From Nageia nagi (Eukaryota > Pinophyta): a stretch of DNA of 64,000 bases. Shown piece by piece: positions 56,780-64,000 of this stretch. Within the stretch, counting starts at the first letter, position 1. Each line of letters starts with the position of its first letter. The notes beneath the pieces were generated by a model. That model made no database searches. It worked only from the letters and a program-made list of their open reading frames with translations, and was not told the DNA's origin. The position numbers and the translations under genes were made by a program. Where the stretch lies: the NCBI GenBank assembly GCA_050084985.1, contig JBITNC010000001.1:203484001-203548000 (forward strand). The letters run 5' to 3'.

Positions 56780-57800
56780 ATTTATTTATAAAAATTTTCT
56801 TAAATTAAGTTATTATTGGTCTACTATGCTTTAATATTATGCATTTCATGTTAAGAAATGTGAATAATATCAAAAGGATGCTAGTCTTAAACCTTGTCCT
56901 TATTATGCTTTGCATTCTATTATATCTCCTTGGCCTTTTTATTTTTGGGCACTTGTTTTATTGGTAAAATTAAACCTATTTTAATATATGGCCATAATTT
57001 TGTTATTACAACTACAAAATACTTCACAAAATGGGTCAATCCTATAGCCATGAAGTATACAAAATAAGGTAAGATTGTTGAATTTCTTGTTGAATTTATC
57101 ATTTATCGATATGGTGTGCCTTCTAAATTTTTCATGGATAGTGGTACTAGCTTTAAAGGTAATGAGATTAAGAAATTTTTTTCTAAATATCATATTTAAT
57201 ATAAGTTATATACCCCATATTATCCCTAAGGTAATGGTCAAGCTAAAGCTTATAACAAATTCATTAAGAGTATCTTATCCAAAATAGTTGTAAAATATGG
57301 TAAAGATTAGTATGAAAAACTCCCTTATGATTTATGGACCTATAAAAAAAATATAAGTACTTACATAGGGTAAAATCATTTCTAATTAATGTATGATGAT
57401 GAATTTTTAGTTCCCCTTGAGTTAGAAATCCCATCTCTTCATGTGTCACTAGATGGCCTCATTCCCAATGAGGATAGAAGAAAAGCTAGATTAGCCCAAT
57501 TAGAGATCCTATATGAAAAATAGGTTAGTGATCTAGAACACCTTCATGTATACCATTCTAAAATTATTATAGCAAAAATATCAATCCTATATTTATTTTT
57601 GGTTGGTGACCTTGTCTAAAAAGAAAATCTTGCCAACACTAAAGCTCTAGAAAATGAAAAGAAAGGTAAGTTCAAACCTCACTATATAGGTCCTTACATT
57701 ATCATTGTAAATTATGAAAAAAAAAATGTATAAATTATCTACAATTTAAGGTAAAGAAGAATGCAATCCAATTAATGTTATTCATTTGAAATAAAATTAT
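56780..57800 (+). pseudogene. E3 integrase (broken)
   Basis: Zinc part: LKLSYYWSTML-like text and CEYQKD-like text near 56798-56880. The catalytic core starts near 56930 with decayed text; ITTTKYFTKWVNPIAMKYTK is at 57004-57063. FLVEFIIYRYGVPSKFFMDSGTSFKGNEI (about 57084-57170, quoted here only as a landmark) holds the second Asp. GNGQAKAYNKFIKSIL (57231-57280) has Lys where the third acidic residue normally lies. A C-terminal segment with KPHYIGPYIIIV is near 57675-57712. Antisense ORFs here are shadows. Confidence 0.82.
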
Positions 57801-58652
57801 GTTTGATCTTTTTCATAAAAATGTGTATTTTTCTATCTTTTTGTACTAAAATTTTAGTAAAATAAAGAAATAATGTAATGAGGTTGTTGTGTTCCTAGTG
57901 ATGTTGTTTGATTAAATTGGTAAAAAATATCTAAAAATTGATCATTTATTTAGAATCAAGGTAAATTGATGAAAAAGATATTTCATTCCTTTCATTTCAT
58001 TTCATAAAAAATTACTTCTCAATAATGCTTATCAAAACATATCAATATGGTATTTTTCTTTAGTATCTTTGTTCATATCATTTACTTCCATTGTAAATAA
58101 GCAACACTCTTATCAATAAATCCATAAAAACATGGTGTATTAGGTAACCAAGTTAGTCATTCTTATCATTTGATGCCTTTATAAGGAAGGGTCAACCTTA
58201 TCATTTGGTACCTTTAAAAGGAAGGACCATTCATATCAAAATCCATGGAAACATGGTGGCTTGAAAAACCAAGCTAATAAATCTATATTGGTTATTAATC
58301 TTCTTCATCTTGTGGGTAAGTCACTAAGGACATGTTTGCTTTCTTATCATACGTTCCATATCATGATATTTAATGTTTATGTTTGAGATATATTGTGCAA
58401 AAGCATTTCTTATCTAAGCTATGTTTAGGTACCTTTTTCTTTACCATAGATTACTCCTATGATGAGAGGTCCATTATATTGCAACTAAGTCAAAAAGTAT
58501 GCATAATATAGGTGAAAAATTGAGACATCCAAAGTTTTTGTCATAAGATAATTTTTTAGGGAGTGCTTTCTTACTTTTCTTATTATACTTTAAATTTATG
58601 CTTTAATTATATTTTTTCCAAAAGCATCAAAATATATTCAAAGTGGGTCATA
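57801..58652 (+). other. E3 3' non-coding region
   Basis: About 850 bp after integrase. It contains a small duplication: TCATTTGATGCCTTTATAAGG (58166) and TCATTTGGTACCTTTAAAAGG (58201), 35 bp apart, flanked by two related CCATRRAAACATGGTG phrases at 58121 and 58242. A weak purine-rich stretch AAAGTGGG precedes the LTR. Confidence 0.6.
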
Positions 58653-59371
58653 TATTAACACATAAAAGAGAATTTTAATTTAATTAAAATACCTTTTTAG
58701 GTATTCAAAATCATTTATTTAATAAATGCTCTTTTCTATGTGCACCCTCATATACCTTTATGTTTTATGGTAATGGGTTAGCTTGGCATCACAATATGCC
58801 TAAGGAGGATCCTTAACACTATACTTATTTACTATGAATGGGGAGGGGTTATGCATGATAAAACATATGATATGACATGACATCATCTTAAATCTTTAAT
58901 ACATGGCAATATACTTGTGTCAATCTTGATCGATGTTTCTTAAGACCACCTATCATCTTTGGCTTTTGTTATACTTTGATCTCTACATTCCTATGATATT
59001 TCATCCCTTTATGAGTGATATTCTATGTATCAAATGTGGGATGATAATATTGAGAGAAAGGGTGAGGTATTCTAAAACACTAACTAGATGACATCGATGG
59101 GTTTCTAGCATTACTGTTGGGTTAAGGGTGGATTCATGGCTCCATATTTTGGGAAAGTTTTTCATTCATCCTCTTTCTATTGGGTTTCACCTTCATTTAT
59201 TTTCATAGGTAAAGTACAATTTTGTATCTTTTGTAAATCCAATTTTTATAATTCAAGGTCAAATAGGTCATTTTCATCTTTCATATCATCAATTTTCTAT
59301 TATTTCATAGTTAATTAGCAAATTTAATTATTATATAAATAACCTTAATTATTATTATTTCAGTTATAATA
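58653..59371 (+). repeat. E3 3' LTR
   Basis: 719 bp, TATTAACACATAAAAG (TG decayed to TA) to GTTATAATA. Co-linear with 50903-51630. ORF 59136-59318 lies in it and is not a gene. Confidence 0.92.
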
Positions 59372-59376
59372 ATAAT

Positions 59377-61040
59377 AATTGAAGCCTCATATTTGAAAAT
59401 TTGCATATGTAATCTCAGATCTTCATGTCCTTCATATTTTGTTAATTTAAACTCTTTTTAGTAACCATAATATATTTTCTTATTCTTTGGAGAAATGGAT
59501 TTCTATCTTCCTCTTGTTGTAACTCTTTACTATGAGAAGTCATACATTCTTTAAATTTCTTAATCAACATATCTATCCTTGGATCTTGAGTAGTTGGAGT
59601 TATTTGGATGACATCATGTTGTTGAATATATCTCTCACAAGTACAAAGAACCTAAAAATCTTCCCTGTTATTATTTATATCATCATTAATCTTGTAAAGA
59701 ATTTGGTAAAAAAATATTTATCAAAATCATCTAGAGATAATTTCTTCATGGCCTCTTCATCATGATTAAGAATTATTATGTCCCTTATATCATTTTATTG
59801 TTGTGACCAACTAGGAAAAGGAATTAAGGCTTTTTGAATGCAATCATGGTATTGTACCCTCCATTCTGCTTGTGGATCAATAGCATAATTAACATTGTAA
59901 TCAACCACTAGTGGTATTTATCCTTCATAAAAAATATTTCTACTTTGTTTTCACTTATCCAATGTAAATTTTCTACAAAGTACTTGAAAAATCTCACCTC
60001 TTTTGTAACTAACAAGTTATTAAAATAGGGACTATCCAAAGTACCTAAATATTGTTAATATGGTTTTATTGATTTATCCTATGAGGATAAGGTTTTAAAT
60101 ATTGAATATGCATAACATAGAGCTCCTAGATTATATCATCATTAATATCCATACCTAATAAGTCATTGGCATATACTTCTTCATCATCATCAAGACCTTC
60201 AAGTTCTTGACAGTGAAGAATATCATTCTCTTATTGTATCATGTCACCTTTGGTAAATGGAGGTCTAGCACTAGCACTAGTTTGCTTTGATCTTTTTATT
60301 TTATATAGGTTTTCCTCTATCACTACGTCCTAAATAGTGACCTCTATCTCAATCTCATTTTCTTCAATAATAAAATAATTATTGTTAACTCTAATGCTAG
60401 CACTAGGAATCTAAGTAACTGGAGATGAAAGAAAAGGATGAGTGGTTATTTCTTGTAAAGAGATTTTGTTCTAATGTGCCACCATCACATTCTTAGGAGA
60501 CACATTTTTTAATATTTATTTTATGGTAATTGTGACTTTTAATACTTCATATATTGGTAATGGATATCTTTCAATATTTAGGTATTTTGATATTAAGAGG
60601 GGATCTACTTCTAAAACTAGATGAGAAATAGTCATGATATGAGCACTCAAAGTAGACATGGATCTTCCAACCATTCCTAATGTATATAATCCTTAATCTA
60701 GGGATTCTCCATTCTCTTGTTTATTATGATTCATGGTTCTTGAAGGCAAATCCTATTATGTAACTTTCCACATCTGAAATATATCAATCATTAGCCCTTA
60801 TGAGAAGCTAGTAAATTTCTATCTTTTGAGTTGTAATCTTCCACTTTTTATTATTCGAGAAAGCATACTTCTCTTTTTTATGCATGCAATATTAGTATCC
60901 TCACAAAACATATTTGTTATTTCTTTTATGAAAGCATAGTAAGGAATAATAAAAATAAAAAAAAGGAAATTTATGTAATACACACAACATTGTGAAATAT
61001 TTTTATCAAATCCTAACTTAAATATTTGTAAAAAAAAGTA
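59377..61040 (-). pseudogene. E4 gag, N-terminal part
   Basis: Minus strand, starting after the PBS near 61040. Recognisable reading: RPPFTKGDMI near 60266-60237, LDDDEEVYANDLLGMDIND near 60205-60145, LIPFPSWSQQ near 59835-59805, DEEAMKKLSLDDFDKYFF near 59765-59710, and LTKYEGHEDLRLHMQIFKYEASI near 59455-59385 (landmark only). The frame meets the E3 insertion site and continues at 50902. The N-terminal half is very eroded. The plus ORF 59532-59765 is a shadow. Confidence 0.65.
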
Positions 61041-61051
61041 GATTTCACCAA
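61041..61051 (-). other. E4 primer-binding site
   Basis: The minus strand reads TTGGTGAAATC directly after the LTR C end CA. It has the same first eight bases as the E3 PBS. Confidence 0.6.
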
Positions 61052-61806
61052 TGTAGATGATAAAATGCAACCCTAAACTAAACTAAAGAATGAACCAATT
61101 ATATCTACTTTAATTAATTAGCAAAGGAACTTAATTACCTATGAATAATTAGTAACTAATGGAAATAAATCAAAATAATAATGATTATGAAATTAAAGTA
61201 ATAAGATGATAATACCATACCCTAACCTATGATATCATTGATAATATATGTGTACCTATTACTTTACTTAATGAAGAAGATACACTTGTGAAGAAGTAGA
61301 TGAACATTAGAGCTTAGGTATCAGGTCTTAGAATGAGATATTGCATGTATCCTAACATTGGTGCTAGTAGGAGAATTGGTACCTAAGATCTTGAAGATGT
61401 TATTCACTCACCTAGATACTTATGTTGCTCATTACTCTTCCAATATTATGGAAAAGTAACAAATAGCTCTTGAGTGTAATTAATTGCAATCTTGATAAGT
61501 GGTGTTAAAGAATATCGGTAATTTTGTGAGAGATATGTCCAATCCTATCAAGATGAAATCTTGATAGTATTCCCATGTATATAATTCTCAATTTATAGGT
61601 TTAGGATCATACCTAAATTCAATTTTCATGCTAGCATCAACATTGGTGGTCCAACCTACAAAATAAGAGAATTAGATATGAGAAGTAACTTAGGTAGATC
61701 ATAAGCAATAACAAAAATATAACATAATGTCATATTCATCCTAACATAGTAAGGGTTATGTGACATATAAATTTGTCTAAAAAGGATACCAAATTATGTG
61801 TCAACA
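61052..61806 (-). repeat. E4 5' LTR (LTR C)
   Basis: 755 bp. Minus-strand start TGTTGACACATAATTTGG at 61806, end TTATCATCTACA at 61052. Co-linear with LTR B over its full length (CATACCCTAACCTATGA, GATGAACATTAGAG, ATGCTAGCATCAACATTGG). Of the three LTRs in this family it best keeps the CA terminus. Confidence 0.83.
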
Positions 61807-62720
61807 TGTACCCTTCTCCCTAGGTACCCTCAAGAATATGTGTGCACACTAGTGATGGTTAATTACATCCTAATCAATAAAGGATGTAAGCATAGAATAT
61901 TTGAGATCTAAAAATAAGAGCTTTCATTTTTTGTAGATTTTTCTTGGAAATAAGTATCATAAATGAAATAAAATATATCATTTAAATTTGTATATATTTC
62001 ATCATCCATATATATATCAATGATAAACATGCATAAATGAAATAAATATTGCAAAATCTAAGATGCAATTATACTCAAGAAATCATCACTAGATCTCATA
62101 TAACATTTAATATTAAGTACACATTGGAAACGTTATAAATCATAGTACTATACTATGGAAATAAAAGGATAAGGTAAGAAAAACTCCCTATTATTATCTA
62201 ATGGCATGGTCCTAGGGTTTGTTCTTAGGAAAAATACCTTTAGATCTAATTTTTTCCCAATGGTAGCATTGACTAATACTTTGAAATTTGTAATTTATTT
62301 TTATATTTTCTTGTATTATTTTACTATCAGATAATATATTTTAAGACATTATTTGGAATTATCTTAAGAATTATGAAAAATGAATTATCTTTAGTACTTA
62401 GCTACTAGAGCTAACATTGGCTTAGATGATTTTAAAGTATTTACATCAAATTATATGTTAGATATCATATTATGATTTAGATATGTGAGGGGAACTTTCT
62501 TGGATAAAGTGACATTTGTTTATGTGGAAAAAAATTTAAGAATCTTGATAAATATTTCCTAAATAAGTTATAAATAGTTTTAATTTATTTTTATTTTTCA
62601 TTTGCACTAATTATTTTCTTATGAAGGAGAGATCTAGGTTTGTGTTTGAAGCATTTTGTTAAAGGTTTTGTTGGGAATTTTCTTTGGTTTTTTCATGTGT
62701 GTGTCTAGTTTGAAACTACA
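61807..62720 (-). other. E5 3' non-coding region, resumed
   Basis: Co-linear with E4 37530-38420: GTGCACACTAGTGATGGTTAA, ATAAAGGATGTAAGCATAGAAT, the CCCAATGGTAGCATTGA block, TTTTTATTTTTCATTT and GAAGGAGAGATCTAGG. It picks up exactly where 35809 stops in that alignment, which shows that E4 was inserted here. Confidence 0.62.
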
Positions 62721-63029
62721 AAGATCATAATTTTAGATAAATATGGTTATAGAGAATATATTATTTGATAAAACTTAGATTTGTGTCATGTGGTAAGATC
62801 TTAATTCCCTACAATTGTTTGAAGTAATATAATTTGCAATGAAAACTAAATTTAATTTTAATTTCATGGATTAAATTATTTGTAATAGGTAAATTTAGGT
62901 TTGAGACTAGGGAATCAGTATTTTAGGTATGGTAGGGTGTAATTTTGTATGAGATGTATTTTTTATAACTAAAGATAGGAATGTAATGTGCACTATGAGT
63001 TTCATAAGATTTCCATGAGGGATGCTCAA

Positions 63030-63836
63030 TGTTAACACCTAAAAGTGATCCCCTTAACATAGTCCCACTTAGGTGTAGCATTACACACATATTTAATCAT
63101 ATTTTTAGTCATATTTTATCTTATTATCATATTTTTCTTAGTTTCTATTCTTATGTTTTATGTTAGGTACAATAGGATGGATTCAACCAATATTCAAGGG
63201 GTCAAATGTTGAATCATGCCTGATATAAATATAAGTATTTCTAACCTAGAGAAAGCATGTCAATATTATATATCAATAATCAATACCTTGCACTTAGGTA
63301 TTTCTAAATACCACCTATTGAGATTGAAATCTTGTTATCATTCAATCGAATATCTATCATCCATTTATGTGATCGTATGCTTAGTTTGAATTATCATTAT
63401 TTTTGTTATCATCAAATATTATTCGTAAACCTAATTCTTCATAATCATTAGCATCTATGTTTAGGTCCATGCTCATGCTAAGCTCTCTAAGACTAGTGCT
63501 CATGCTAGTATTTCTTATACATTTGGTCTTAGGTTTTGTACAATAAGGACACCATTCTTTAACAAGTTTTCCCATCATATCCTTGACCATCAAAATAGGT
63601 AAGGATACATAAGTATTTATATTTCACTTATTATCTTTCCCTTTAGTGTGTGTAATTACATTTTACATTTTAAAATCCATGTAATTTTATCATATTGCTA
63701 TTTATTTATTGAATTCCATTATTCATGTATGTTTATTTGAGTTAATTAGCTTAGATTTATCATATAATTAAATGTATATATGCTTTTAGTTCATTTAGAA
63801 GTAATTTTTAGGTGTACCAAAATACATATCAAAATA
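63030..63836 (+). repeat. Candidate LTR H (5' LTR leaving the window)
   Basis: Starts TGTTAACACCTAAAAGTG, like the E3 LTR start. Ends ATCAAAATA (CA decayed), directly followed by TTGGTGCCCACC at 63837, which sits like the PBSs of E3 and E4. About 807 bp. No second copy is visible. A minus ORF 63381-63593 with WCPYCTKPKTKC and repeated Met/Ser text lies inside. This speaks mildly against a plain LTR, so confidence is limited. Confidence 0.42.
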
Positions 63837-64000
63837 TTGGTGCCCACCTTTCTTTGCATTTTCTAATTTCAAATTAGGGTTATATATAAATGCTTCCAAA
63901 CCTATAATTCTACTACAAATCAAACCTATTAAGGGTTCTATTTACACATTATATTCCTAAGGTATTTTTTGTAACTAGCAATGAAAATACACATCTTAAT

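Larger units (their letters stand above)
50903..59371 (+). mobile_element. E3: Ty3/gypsy Tat-like element nested in E4 gag
   Basis: 8469 bp, complete: LTR 728 bp, PBS, gag, protease, RT, RNase H, second (archaeal-type) RNase H, integrase, 3' region, LTR 719 bp. The dual RNase H with a TNNMAKYEALILGLK block is the hallmark of the Tat/Ogre lineage. Flanks GTAAT (50898-50902) and ATAAT (59372-59376) are a probable 5-bp target duplication. Removing E3 joins two halves of the minus-strand gag in frame. All ORFs are broken. Confidence 0.92.
35810..61806 (-). mobile_element. E4: Tat-like element with antisense PMD gene, twice interrupted
   Basis: On the minus strand: 5' LTR C (61052-61806), PBS-like TTGGTGAAATC (61041-61051), gag (61040-59377, continuing 50902-50150), a PMD gene in the opposite sense (38892-39818 plus 48879-49580), a 3' region with the 48-bp repeat, a polypurine tract and 3' LTR B. 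Removing C2 (about 9.1 kb) and E3 (8.5 kb) leaves about 8.5 kb. No protease, RT or integrase was found, so it appears non-autonomous. Gag type and PBS resemble those of E3, whose pol is Tat-like. Confidence 0.68.
34476..63029 (-). mobile_element. E5: minus-strand element interrupted by E4
   Basis: Only the 3' part is visible: LTR A, a polypurine tract (35215-35231, minus AAAAGGAGGGAAAC), and a 3' non-coding region 35215-35809 with a 48-bp array. This stops where E4 begins. It resumes at 61807: TAGGTACC..CAAGAATATGTGTGCACACTAG matches the intact copy in E4 at 37537-37567. It continues to about 62700 parallel to 37570-38420. Flanks GGTAA and TGTAC around E4 agree at three of five positions, as a decayed target duplication might. 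The rest of E5 was lost or lies outside. Confidence 0.6.

Noticed and set aside
60819-61070. 83-aa minus ORF as gag start
   Set aside because: It begins inside LTR C and spans the LTR/PBS border, so it is not a natural gag start, although the region downstream does belong to gag.
61807-61830. Purine-rich minus-strand stretch right of LTR C as a polypurine tract
   Set aside because: It first suggested a tandem LTR-internal-LTR-internal-LTR array. The sequence instead aligns with the middle of the 3' region (E4 at about 37530), so insertion of E4 into E5 explains it better.
1-64000. tRNA, rRNA or intact host genes
   Set aside because: I saw no cloverleaf with A/B boxes, no rRNA-like conserved block and no spliceable multi-exon host gene. 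The tRNA-like matches are retroelement primer-binding sites. A tRNAscan or Infernal run would be needed to exclude decayed copies.

Overview
The window looks like AT-rich, repeat-dominated nuclear DNA of a seed plant with a large genome. I found no intact host gene, tRNA, rRNA or bacterial-type feature. Almost everything recognisable is the decayed remains of LTR retrotransposons: Ty3/gypsy chromovirus, Ty3/gypsy Tat-like, and Ty1/copia. Reading frames are broken mainly by TAG/TAA/TGA at places where related proteins carry Gln, Arg or Trp, as expected when methylated cytosines decay to thymine. The very low GC by eye (roughly 30% or less) and the density of old nested elements suggest a gymnosperm; the reported low GC of Welwitschia would fit, but this is inference only.

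Layout. (1) 1-13607: a Ty3/gypsy chromovirus (element E1, + strand) with unusually long LTRs (complete 3' LTR about 4.9 kb) and gag, protease, RT, RNase H, integrase and a degenerate chromodomain. (2) 16.6-27.3 kb: a second copy of the same family (E2). Its 5' LTR is split by a complete 6.8 kb copia element (C1, 16724-23536, 5-bp target duplication), and its pol is cut off inside RNase H at 27306. (3) 27.3-34.4 kb: two candidate LTRs without recognisable pol, with several short-period tandem arrays: a 20-bp CpG-bearing array present both in an LTR and downstream of it, a 129-bp triplicate, a 21-bp minisatellite inside an inverted-repeat segment, and a 120-bp duplication.

(4) 34.5-63.0 kb: a nested stack on the minus strand. 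Element E5 (3' LTR 34476-35214) is interrupted in its 3' non-coding region by a related element E4 (LTRs 35810-36526 and 61052-61806). E4 has a Tat-like gag and, in antisense orientation, a plant-mobile-domain (PMD) gene. E4 is in turn interrupted by a copia element C2 (39819-48878, inside or next to the PMD gene) and by a complete Tat-like gypsy element E3 (50903-59371, inside gag). (5) 63030-64000: a candidate 5' LTR and primer-binding site of another element running off the window.

Nothing here appears able to move by itself. Every coding region has several stops or frameshifts, and three of five RT active sites have lost a catalytic Asp. The most interesting signals are the PMD gene carried antisense in a Tat-like element, the insertion of an element into a relative's 3' region, and the 20-bp phased arrays.
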